Shown one piece after another: positions 22,760 through 33,115 of a stretch of 64,000 nt of DNA. The notes under the pieces are model-generated. The model saw only the letters and a list, made by a program, of their open reading frames with translations, did no database searches and had not been told where the DNA came from. Position numbers and translations under genes: made by a program. The stretch comes from Costus lasius (Eukaryota; Streptophyta; Magnoliopsida; Zingiberales; Costaceae). The stretch covers positions 57,615,949 through 57,679,948 of the forward strand of contig CM050449.1 in NCBI GenBank assembly GCA_027563935.2, read 5' to 3'. Each line of letters starts with the position of its first letter. The stretch's first letter is position 1.

Positions 22760-23034
22760 ACAAGAACCTCTTGGAACCTTGCTAGCACAAGGAGCACCAA
22801 GGGAGTAGGCGGCTTCTTCATCTTGTGTGCGCATCCTCTGGAGGAGACCCCTGTCGATCTCTTCTTCCTCGACATCACACAAACAATGGCCATGGTATGA
22901 TCATTGTTTTTCTAAGTTGATCATATAATACATGCTATGCGATCCTAGGAAACCCTAGATTCCGCCCATGTAAATTCATATCTGCGCATGTCTTAGGGTT
23001 TCGCCCCCCCCCCCCCTCCTTGTGCGGACTTTCA

Positions 23035-24228
23035 GATGGCTTATTAGAAATTTTAATTTAGAAAATATTCAGTCTTAATAGCTTGTTGGATATTTTATTT
23101 TTTTTAAAAAAATCTGACCTTGACGGCTTGGTGGATATTTTTTTAAAAAAATATCCCACCTTAGCGGCATAGTGGATATTTTAAGATTTCAACCTTAACA
23201 AGCATAACTTCGTATTGAGGAGCTACACCCCGATGTTAAACGTTGACGTACGCATCTCCCAAACAATACTTCGTTGTAGCGCATTAAGGCTTTCAGTAAT
23301 ATTATTTTTTATTAATATTTTAACTCATATATTTAGTTGAGAGAATTTAGAGTTTACGCTTTGTTAAACGTGATGTTGAGTTAAGTTTGATCCACCGGAC
23401 AGATGACTAAATCACCAACAGCCGCATAATATCATTATTACTTACATTTTTTATTTTATTTATTTTTCTTAAATTTATTTTTATTTATGTGAAAGAGTAA
23501 CTATACTCTTTCGTTGTATACCGCCCCACTATTCTCAGCGAGATTGCGATGCTACAGAGCTTCTAGCGAAGGAAGCTCCGGCGAGGGGCATCGGTAAAGA
23601 AGGGGTGAAGGGGTGATGGCTCCGGCGCAGCTGTGCTGCTCAGCGGTGCTGTCGCTTTTTCTAGCAAGAGATTGACGAGGGAAGAGGTGTGATTATAGCG
23701 CTACTGGGTTTGCAGCAGCGTCGCCGGGCTTCCACTGGATGAACCCGGAGCGCGATGGCAATGGCACTTGCTGGGCTTTCGATTGAGGACCCCGAGCCGC
23801 TGAGCTACTGAAGATGCGATGATGATTATGGCATTGCTTCCGGTGCTTTCCGAGATGTGATGGGCTTCAGGCGGAGACTGTAAGTTGATTTCACTGGAGC
23901 AGCTGAGCTTCTGATGATGGCGTTATTCTACTCACTGAGGTTCAGTAGGCTTCAGGGGAAGGCTGTAAGTTGATTTCGCTGGATTTGCGAGGTTCAAGTT
24001 CGACGAGGAGACATGGGGGGAGCCAGAGCCATTAATGGCAGAGGTGTCGCAAGTGGTGTCTGCTCAGTTTCTGATGGGGCTACTGAGATCCTTGGAATTT
24101 CTTCTCTATGTCGTGGACACCTTCGGCTGCATTGCCCTTTCTAGACAACTGAGAGGGTGTACATGACCCAGAAGAGGAAAAGGTGATGGCACCACTATGC
24201 TTCTAACAGCAAGGAAAAAAAAGGGGTG
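23035..24228. other. Unassigned stretch with decayed repeats and a GC-rich patch
   Basis: No open frame of note. 23073-23185 holds three decayed copies of a unit with GGCTTGGTGGATATTTT at roughly 45-bp spacing. 23491-23512 is a perfect inverted repeat, GAAAGAGTA-ACTA-TACTCTTTC, resembling the family A leader hairpin. 23520-24220 is clearly richer in G and C than its surroundings and contains a decayed direct repeat (GGCTTCAG...CTGTAAGTTGATTTC at 23863 and 23948). Origin unknown. Confidence 0.4.
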
Positions 24229-25406
24229 TATAGATTACCTTCTCCCAAAGCATAATCCGGTACCTAACTATGATAATTCCCTACTCTCGTGACAATTATC
24301 ATAATTAGGCCATTTAAGTTCTATGAAAAATCATATAAATCCTTCAAGTAAATCTAAACTACTCTCGTGATTAAATTCACAAGTTTGAAAAAGAATAGAT
24401 CCGGTGTCACGATTCACCTCTCGGTTCTTCTCGCGGCACCTAATACGTAAAATCACTTGGCTAGAGTAAAATCACGAAATAAACACAATTCTAATTAAAT
24501 CAACTCTATAAAATTCATGACAAACATTAAAGTAACAAGTTTATTTCATAAATCGTTAGTGGGCTACACCCCTAATCCAGATAAAAGGGTTTAAGCGTTC
24601 ATGTTCATGATAAACAGCATGTATATTGATGTAATTGACTTGAAAACCTAATCAAATTACAAGAAGACACTAGGAAAGTAATTGGAAACCTTTATCCTTG
24701 ACCGAGAGATGAAGATGGAGAATCAAAATCTTCCCTCTGCGTGATCTTCTCGCCTAAATTAGCCTAGCTACCTGAAATTCGCCCTAGCCGCCGCCTCTAG
24801 TATTTTCATCCAAAAAGAAGCTCCAATTCGGTCCAAAAATCTTTCCTTTTATGCTTCAATCGGTTTATAACCCATCTAGGAAGGTTTCTGCAAACTTTGG
24901 TTGAGTTCTGACTTGATTCGAAGCCGAATCGAATGAAAAACCGAGTTGGGCAGAAACACTCACGGCCCATGAGTCATTCATGGCTGCGGCCGTGATTCTT
25001 TCTGTAAAGAAAATGGCTTTGCGCCGAGGCATTCATGGCTCGTGAATGATTCACGGCCATGACCATGAAAGTTTCTGTGCATAACGTGACTTAGGCGTAA
25101 AACTGTGTGATATTCACGGCCTGTGAAAGATTCATGGATGCGACCGTGACTGTTGCATCTGACCTCTGTTTCGCTCTAAATTTAAAGTGTGACCTTGTCT
25201 TTTTCTCGGGAATCTTGTCATGGCTTCAAAACTCATAAAATCCATTGTTTTTGCATGATTTTTCCTATATTTTGATGAAAACCAAGAAAAGTGAAGATTT
25301 CATACCATAAGAGATAAAAACACTAAAAATTAGTATAAAATCATACAATTAAGCCCAAAATATCATAAAAAATAAAGAAAAAATATGATGTAAATGCAAC
25401 TCATCA
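24229..25406 (-). mobile_element. Ty3 (Athila/Tat-type) LTR, element E
   Basis: On the minus strand it starts TGATGAGTTGCATTTACATC at 25406, next to a degenerate PPT region. It is similar in layout to LTR F (51226-56721): a catgaacatgaac block, two CACGAGAGTAG boxes 78 bp apart (plus-strand CTACTCTCGTG at 24281 and 24359), and GGTAATCTATACA near the end. A cluster of ATTCACGGCC-type inverted motifs lies at 24950-25150. The left end is not defined; similarity stops near 24229, so about 250 bp may be missing. Confidence 0.65.
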
Positions 25407-27219
25407 AAATACTCTAGACTTAAAACTTTGCTTGTCCTTAAGCAATACCATAATATGTAAAGAGAATGTAAAGATAAAGAATACTTGTTCTTTCTTTCCC
25501 TAATCAAGTTCTTAGTCCACAATTTAAGCAACCAATTTTTCAAAACTCAAGAAATTTAAGAAATAACATGATAGAAACAAATTCTCAAGACTTTACAATC
25601 CAAGATAGATAAAATTCATGACTTATATCTTCTCAATCAATCTGTACTTACTAAGCATCGAATACGTTCACTTTAATAAATCCACTTTACATAATAGATG
25701 AAATTTCCATTTCTTAAAATATGGTGATGTTTAAGGAAGAGGCTTTTATGACAAACTGATCTTTCAACAGTTATATGGTTTTTCCTGTTAGCATCATAAC
25801 ATTATTTAAAGTATACAATATAGTAGTATAATATAACTCATACTCTTAATAAAAAGTCAGCAAAGTTATCCATTTGACCAATAGCTCGCTCTTTTTCTCC
25901 ATTTTTATTTCATTTCCCTTTTTTTCAAACACATAAATCTAAAGAAAGTCGATCTAGGGCATGGTACTTAAATCATTATCAATCTTTCTGCATGAGAGAT
26001 AAATAATTTTTTTAAGATCTTCCCTCTCTTACTTGATCGAAACAGATTTAAAGTGTACCACATAGTAGTACAATATAACTCATGACTTCAGATTTATCAA
26101 GGAGAGGAGTTGGAGCAAGCCTCTTTATAATAATGTCACCAATTTCCTATTCATGCAAAATTCTTCATCAAGCAAAAATAGATAAATTAAACTTAAGTAA
26201 ATTCTACTCAGCTTGTATCGCATGGATGTATAACATTTCATACATGCATTTTATTCATATCAGAATTAAATTTGCTCAACAATTTAAGTCTATAAGAAAT
26301 TTTAAAAATTCCTAAGTCATCAATTCAATTACTCAAAATGTTTTCTAATTACAAAATCAAAGATAGAACAAACTCATATATCCTTAAAAATCATAAACAT
26401 TCAGGATACATATCCATAAAACTTGAATACAATCAGAATACATGTAAACACCATTGACTTAAATTATTGCATATACTCATCATTTAGTCAATACATGGAA
26501 ATTTTTTTAAAAAAATTTGCAAGAGTTCCCCTTAAAATATAAGCGATTCCATGTACAATTATATCAAAACATCACATTACACATCAAAAAATTTCAAAAA
26601 CGGCATCACATCACTATTAGTATCATATTATAATGTAATCAAGTTTTAAATACCAAATACCATCACATTTCATCATAAAAATGACGTTTACCATTTCAGA
26701 TATCACTATTCATCCATATATCAAAAAAATCTAAATACCACCCAAATCACCATCATCATCACACAAACCATCAAAGATATCATCATAAGCATCAAATATA
26801 CATGGTACCACAACATATACATCATGTACCATATCTAGAATCAGAAAACCATGATATATATACAAAACCAGCATAGTGTAGCAAGTATCAAATCACATAA
26901 TGTAAAATACAACGTGCACACACATAACAATGGGAAGATGGAAGTAAGATACCACAAAGAAAATGGGAAGATGGAAGTAAGATACCACAAAGAAAATAAA
27001 CATCGTCTTCAATGTACTAAGATAAAGCAATACAATACTCACAGAGGAAATCAATCAACCTGTCTCAGTGTCCTCAGAGTCTTCCTCATCATAATCTCCT
27101 ACATGCTGCGTTGATGGGCCCAGGAGATGCTGCCGCAAAAACTCCTCTATCACGCGAAGAGACTCTAATGTCCTCGTCTGGCCCTGCTCTAGGCACGATA
27201 TATCATCACACATCCTCCG
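25407..27219 (-). other. 3' untranslated region of Ty3 element E
   Basis: Next to the LTR, the minus strand reads GCTTAAGGACAAGCAAAG then AAGTCTAGAGTATTT. This matches the GCTTGAGGACAAGC / AAGTTTGGGGG PPT region known from Athila and Tat elements, so E runs leftward. The remainder is AT-rich with no credible gene. It holds a diverged direct repeat around AAAGTRTACMAYATAGTAGTA (25808 and 26050) and a perfect 33-bp tandem duplication (26929-26994). Confidence 0.55.
26929..26994 (+). repeat. Two-copy 33-bp tandem duplication
   Basis: AATGGGAAGATGGAAGTAAG... repeated with period 33 and no visible mismatch, so it is recent relative to the decayed sequence around it. Confidence 0.85.
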
Positions 27220-27816
27220 CTACTCAGCACAAATCTGATGTAAAGCTGTCTCCATCGAAGCTGAAGTGGATGGCCCAACATATGTGGACGGTCCAGTAGT
27301 GGTGGATGGCTCAATTGGAGGAATAAACTCTAAAGCTCTCGATGGTAATGATGGAGGAGTGGCTGCCTCACTAGGACCTCCCCCACCTCGTGCGGGATCC
27401 ACAATCCAGTTTTGCTTACCATAAATCGTAGTACGGTTCATGTTCGGGAGCCTCATGGTGACCTCTAAATGCCTAAAAATAAGATGATACGAGCTCTCAA
27501 TCCTTGTAATTATCTAAATAGCAATACAAGCATCCAGATCTAGTCTAGAAGTGCCCTTAGCCTTGTTCAACCCTAAAGAGTCGATCCTAAGGACTAGGGA
27601 AATCGTGGTAACCAAGCCACCCATAACTAACACTCCCTTCCGTGCCTTTGCCACCTTCTGAATTTGCTTCACCACAAGAAAAATAACTCTGAAACTCTGA
27701 CCATTCCATTGCTCTCTGTGCGCCCAAAGATGGTAGGTGTGATAATCTTGTGAGTATACTAGAGAGCTACAAGTATGTGGCTCTAGAGGTCCTAGGGTCG
27801 AAACTAATCTCTCCAT
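27220..27816 (-). pseudogene. Broken Athila-type 3' ORF (ORF1/env-like position), element E
   Basis: Two minus-strand frames in sequence. 27816-27514 includes a GGLVT...LDLDACIA segment; 27456-27220 includes NRTTIYGKQNWIVD followed by a Pro/Ser/Thr-rich tail. Both recall the ATHILA ORF1 family found between integrase and the 3' LTR, and they lie in that position relative to the E PPT. A frameshift or loss separates them. Element A5 was inserted at the 5' end of this gene: the continuation, with a KKRAKSSEKR segment, is at 46019-46111. No function is predicted. Confidence 0.45.
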
Positions 27817-29520
27817 TGAAGAGTCCCCTTCAAGGGGGAGCGAAACCCTAAGGAGGCGCAAGTGACCTTGTGGGTTATGTTATAGCAGCGGAATAAGGGT
27901 TTCATAATGATCATCGCATGCAATATGATCAACTACAACAACATGAGAAATTCATACCGAAGCCATATGTTGGATGGCATCTTGAAAGAGAGAGCAAGAA
28001 AGATCTCCTCCAAAGGATGCGCACACAAGATGAGGATGCGCTCACTTCCTTGGTACTCCTTGTGCTAGCAAGGTTCCAAGAGGTGTCGTTGATCGAAATC
28101 AAAGGGATGGATGAAGCTTTCCTTGCCTTTCCGAAAGAACTCTCCAAAACCGTGAGTCTCCTTCACTACGCAAGAGCGTTGTCGAATGAGAGGGAGAACG
28201 AATCAATGAGGCGTTAAGAGAGGCGTTCCACACAAACGTGGGCGTTACTCTCAAATTAGCAAACCGCTTTCCAAATTTGGAAAGCCCTCAAAGCTTTGCG
28301 TTCAAGCGTTCACCAAGTGAACCAAACGCATACTCCCATATGAACCATGCGCTCACATGAGCCGGTTCAAAGCATTCGGTTCAATGACTAAACCAAGTTA
28401 GCCCAAGCATTGGTCCAGATAAAAATCAAACCCTAAGATTCAAGATCTGACCGTTCATCTCTCGATGCTCCTGATCGCACCGATCTAGCATCAATTCTCT
28501 CGATCGAAGCTTACCGATCTAAAGCCCTAATCAATCATACATGATCAGACCAGATCTCACTTACAATCAGAGATTAAATCCCTTTAAACTGAACCAAAAC
28601 AATTTAGTCCACACGATCTGACTTAAGTAAGCCATATCATCAAATTGTGCGACCCTGAGGGTTTCCTTTAAATGTCGGTAACGATAACTCACGTTATCAC
28701 GATCAGTGAGGGGTATCTAGCAACACATCACTGTCTCCCGATATAGAGGAAAGAGTCTTCCAAGACTACACCCAAACCACAGCACAAGTGTGAATCAAAC
28801 TCACAAGGCATACATGTTTCCTTTGCCATTGGATGTTCTTATTGGACAAGCATGTCAAGCCTGTAACTCCAATACGATGAGCATGATTAGATCAGATGAA
28901 CACAGTCACCTGGGTATGGCCATACACTTTCTCAATCATCTCATCTAGGGGGGGCCCCTTTTAGCACATCACAATCCTTAAACAAGGAGACGGCAATCCT
29001 ATGTCTATCACTAGTGCCCTAACCTGATTCAAGCTCATCATTCAAGATAGTCTATAACCATTATATTTCAAATGATATTGAACTACCTCAAAACAATGAC
29101 AATCATCATTTAGAAAACACAAGTGATCTCAAGTTAGAGGAAATGTGCCACTTGTTGAATTCAAGGATTATTCACATTGTGACAAACAATTGAATATCCT
29201 AGTAGGGTCTGTCCAGTACATCTAATGTACCCATGAGTCTACATCTTATTCCATGCTCGAAGCATCCTATAAGATTAGAACACATATTAGTTTTAACCAT
29301 ATCAAGGCTGTCTCATGTTCACCAAGATACATCGACTAAGGACATATAGCATGTCAGCCTAGCTGATCAGCTTTGAGACATTATTCAGAAGTACACTTAT
29401 TGCAGCAGACAAGGCAACAAACTGAATAACAACCATGCCTTTATAAACATAAGAGTTTATTACATGATACTGATACAAACCCAATGCCTCAAACATTAGG
29501 CTTAAGGGCATACCCCAACA
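27817..29520 (-). repeat. A5 3' LTR
   Basis: 1704 bp. The minus strand begins TGTTGGGGTATGCCC at 29520 and ends ACTCTTCA at 27817. It is nearly identical to the A5 5' LTR. A perfect 20-bp palindrome GCTTTCCAAATTTGGAAAGC lies at 28266-28285. Start exon ATG GCT TCG on the minus strand at 27958-27966. Confidence 0.9.
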
Positions 29521-29521
29521 A

Positions 29522-29595
29522 TCTCCCACTTGCACTTAATCTAATGGTTGAGAAATCTCAAACCCATATTATTACAGTGCTTCTCATGCTTCTGC
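29522..29595 (-). pseudogene. A5 PPT and last codons of gag-pol
   Basis: Minus strand: the final gag-pol codons (QKHEKHCNNMGLRFLNH, stop complement at 29541-29543), then the PPT AAGTGCAAGTGGGAGA (29522-29537). The gene continues at 38719 beyond the A4 insertion, in frame once one TCTGC copy is discounted. Confidence 0.88.
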
Positions 29596-31292
29596 TGTTG
29601 GGGTATGCCCTTAAGGCTAATGTTTGAGGCCTTGGGATTGTAACAGTATCATGTAGTAAACTCTTGTGTTTATAAAGGCATGGTTATTATTCAGGTTGTT
29701 ACCTTGTCTGCTGTAATAAGTGTACTACTGAATAATGTCTCAAAGCTGTTCAGCTAGGCTGACATGCTATAAAGTCCTTAGTCGAGATATCTTGGTGAAC
29801 TAGAGACAGCCTTGATATGCTTGAGACTAATATGTGTTCTAATCTTATAGGATGCTTCGAGCATGGAATAAGATGTAGACTCATGGGTACATTGGATGTA
29901 CTGTACAGACCCTACTAGGATATTCAATTGCTTGTCACAATGTGAATAATCCTTGTTTGCATGAAGTGGCACATGTCCTTTGACTTGAGATCACTTGTGT
30001 TTCTAAATGATGATTGTCATTATTTTGAGGTAGTTCAATATCATTTGAAACATAATGATTATAGACTATCTTGGACAATGATCTTGAGTCAGGTTAGGGC
30101 ACTTGTGATAGATAAAGGATTGCCGTCTCCTTGTTTAAGGAGTGTGATGTTCTAAAGGGGCCCCTGGATGGGATGATTGAGAAAAGAGTATGGCTATACC
30201 CAGATGACTATGTTCATCTGATCTAATCATGCTCATCATATTGGAGCTACAGGCTTGACACGCTTGTCCAATAAGAACATCCAGTGGCAAAGGAAATATG
30301 TATGCCTTGTGAATTGGATTCACACTTGTGCTGTGTTTTGGGTGTAGTCGTGGAAGACTCTTTCCTTTATATCGGGAGACAGTGATGTGTTGCTAGATAC
30401 CCCTCACTGATCGTGATAACGTAAGTTATCGTTACCGACGTTCAAAGGAAACCCTTAGGGTCGCACAATTTGATGATATGGCTTACTTAAGTCAGATCGT
30501 GTGGACTGAATTGTTTGAGTTCAGTTTAAAGGGGTTTAAACTCTGATTGTAAGTGAGATCTGGTCTGATCATGTTTGATTGATTAGGGCTTGAGATCGGT
30601 AAGCTTCGATCGAGAGTATTGATGCTAGATTGGTGAGATCGGAAGCATCCAGAGATGAACGGTTAGATCTTGAACCATTTGGTTCAGAGGAATCTAGACC
30701 ATGGCTTGGGCTGTTTTAATTTGGTATTTGAACCAAATTGGGTTGGGTCAATTAGATTGAACCGGTTCAAGGCAATGAACGCATGGTTCAATGCTAAGAA
30801 ACGTTTTGGTCGGTTTTTGAAGAAGTGGGCGCATGGCTTCATGGCTTGCTATTTTTGGAAAGCCATAATGCGCCACCTCTTCTCAACGCCTCAACGCTTC
30901 ATCCATTCCTCTCGACGCCCTTCTCTCGTGTGGAAATTTTTTTTTTCTTCACGACTTGGAGAGCTCTCGGCCAAGTGGAGAAAACATCTCATCCTCTTGA
31001 ATCGATCAAAGACCCTTGAAGCACCTTGCTAGCACAAGGATCTCAAGGAGTAGGCGGCATCACCTTGTGTGCGCACCTTTTGGAGGAGTTTCATTCGAGT
31101 CTCTTCTTCCTTGGCGCCATCCAACACATGGCTTCGGTATGATTATCTTTCAATCTTCATGCTTCTTGAAAGTTGATCATATGAATGTATAGCATCTGAT
31201 CTTCATGAAACCCTACTTCCGCTGCAAAAGAATGACATGCGCCACCTTTAGGGTTTCACCCCCTTGCGCTCCCCCTTGAAGGGGACCCAACA
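29596..31292 (+). repeat. A4 5' LTR
   Basis: 1697 bp. Hairpin ATGGCTT (30841-30847) with AAGCCAT (30860-30866), extended by GGCGCAT and ATGCGCC outside. Start exon ATG GCT TCG with GTATGA donor at 31128-31142. CCCCTTGAAGGGG palindrome near the end. Confidence 0.93.
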
Positions 31293-31294
31293 AT

Positions 31295-31306
31295 TGGTAT
31301 CAGAGC
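31295..31306 (+). other. Primer binding site, A4
   Basis: TGGTATCAGAGC two bases after the LTR; initiator Met-tRNA type. Confidence 0.9.
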
Positions 31307-33115
31307 GGTTCTATGCATTGTTATTATGATTGCTTTGCTTTGTGATCCATGATCCATGCTTACGCATATCTCTAGATCTAGGGTTACATGCGAAAAATTT
31401 CATTTGGGTTGTTGTACATGCAAACTTGATGTATATTTTCTTGGCGCATGTTGTTGGCGCATGCTTCATGTTTTTCTCAAAAACCTACTTGACATGCGCG
31501 ACTCACTCTAGATCTAAAGCTCTACTTTAAACCCTTAGACGGGTTATTAGGGTTGAAATCATCCCCTAGGTTAGATCCAGACAGTCTGATCAGACCATCT
31601 GACAGCCTTGATGGGTTGACTAGATAGCACCTGTGCGCAAGCACTTGGTGGCTATAGGTCGACTGCAGACAGGCGTGTAGCGATGTCTGGTTGAGACGAC
31701 TAGTGAACACACATGAGTTAGGCCCGGAGTCACGCCCGCTTGCCAGACCTCATTGTGGTTGTTCAGCCCTAGCGCATGCATAGTTGACCATTGGGTCGAC
31801 TCGAGTCAGTTAGGACTTGGTGCATGCGTGGGCAGTGGATCTGACTGGGTTGGATGAGTTGATCCCTGGTAATGGACCGTTGTAAGGTAGTTGGGCACAT
31901 AAGGAAAATTAAAATTGATACCTATGGGGTTTTTGAAATTTAATTTTCTTGAATGGATCACATGTTTGATTGTGGCATATGTTTGTTTATTTATTCTTAT
32001 GTGGGCTGCCCATGTTAAATGTGTGCTGTTCTGGGGCCTGCGTGCCTGTATTTAAATGTAAATTAATTATTGTGATCTGCGCATCACATTGTTTTTAATT
32101 TATCAAATGTAATTGACCTGTGAGTCAATCTTGTCTAGATAGATTAATTTGTAAATTAATCAGACAAGAGCACTGAGCACACTTGGCAGAGGCGCATGCA
32201 GCAGTGGCTTAACCAGGTGGGAGGTCCAGGGTTCGACTCTGGGACAGGCGCATTTCCCTGGTAGGCGCACCTGAGCTGCAGATGGCGCTTGGGCCCTGGG
32301 TTGGGCCAGATGAGCAGCAAAAGTCCCATGAAGAAAGGCAAGTGAAGACTTAAGTGATATTAAGGTCTTACTTAGGCTATGGGCTTTTACCACATAAGAA
32401 CCATGCTTTCTTTTTATTGATCATATAATTAGAATTGCATGAATTTATCTTCTGCTATCACCATAGGGTTTGTATGATAGATAAGAAGATAAAAGACCGT
32501 TAAAATCCAACGCTAAAATATCAAGCTCGTAAGCCTTCTGACGCGAAACCTCATTGTTCTGATTATCGTTGGAGCCGTGTTGTACCCACTCAGTGGGCAC
32601 GTCCATCTATCTTCAGACGGTGTGGGATTACACCTGCGTGTTACAGAGTAGGGATTTATCCCTTCTCGTTGCTCAGCATAGCACGTGGTGGTCCAGGGAG
32701 TAGGTCGGGTCAGCTTGACCATGTAGACTACATATGTGGCGCATATGGTAGCACATGGAGGCAGCCATCTGTGGGGTCAGAGACTGTGTTGTACCAACTC
32801 AGTTGGCACAGTCTGCTGGATTGCCCAGATGAAGGGGAATCGCACGGGTTGGCGATTGGCTGGGACAGCCTACCAGAGATTAGTGCTTGTACTCTCTGTG
32901 TATCTTATCTCGCCTGAGCGGGACGCGGAGACCAAGTATGAAATCTGGATCCCATCTCACTAAAAGAGTTCTACTCTTTCGGGCTATTTTGCTGGATTTT
33001 TCAGCCAGATAAAATAGTGAGAAAAAGAATCTTTCTTAAGTCCTGATTGATTCTTAACATTGATACTGACCTTGCTGTTCTTGCATTGTTGTAGATACCT
33101 GCAGCAACGAACACC
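31307..33115 (+). other. Untranslated leader, A4
   Basis: Colinear with the array leaders but with many substitutions and small indels. tRNA-like block at 32191-32246 (period 56), palindromes near 32583 and 32792, AAAGAGT-TCT-ACTCTTT hairpin near 32964, predicted acceptor AG at 33093-33094. The 21 bases from 33095 to the gag ATG encode the same seven codons as in the array. Confidence 0.6.

Larger units (their letters stand above)
18443..23034 (+). repeat. A3 3' LTR, split by solo LTR G
   Basis: Starts TGTTAGGGTATGCCC (one change from the array) and ends GCGGACTTTCA. Without the insert its length is 1413 + 270 = 1683 bp, matching the family. It is clearly more diverged than the array LTRs. 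It keeps the hairpin TTTCTA-TTTT-TAGAAA at 19672-19687 and the start exon ATG GCC ATG with GTATGA donor at 22886-22900. A run of 14 C lies at 23003-23016 where other copies have five. The sequence after 23034 is not a primer binding site, so this is a true 3' LTR. Confidence 0.88.

Noticed and set aside
23003..23016. Poly-C run as a functional signal
   Set aside because: Simple expansion of the C run present at the U5 end of every family A LTR.
23035..23060. Primer binding site after the A3 LTR, which would make A3 another tandem unit
   Set aside because: GATGGCTTATTAG does not match TGGTATCAGAGC beyond chance, and no leader follows.
27918..28217. Plus-strand 99-codon frame, also at 44417
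   Set aside because: Lies antisense inside the A5 LTRs; present twice only because the LTR is duplicated.
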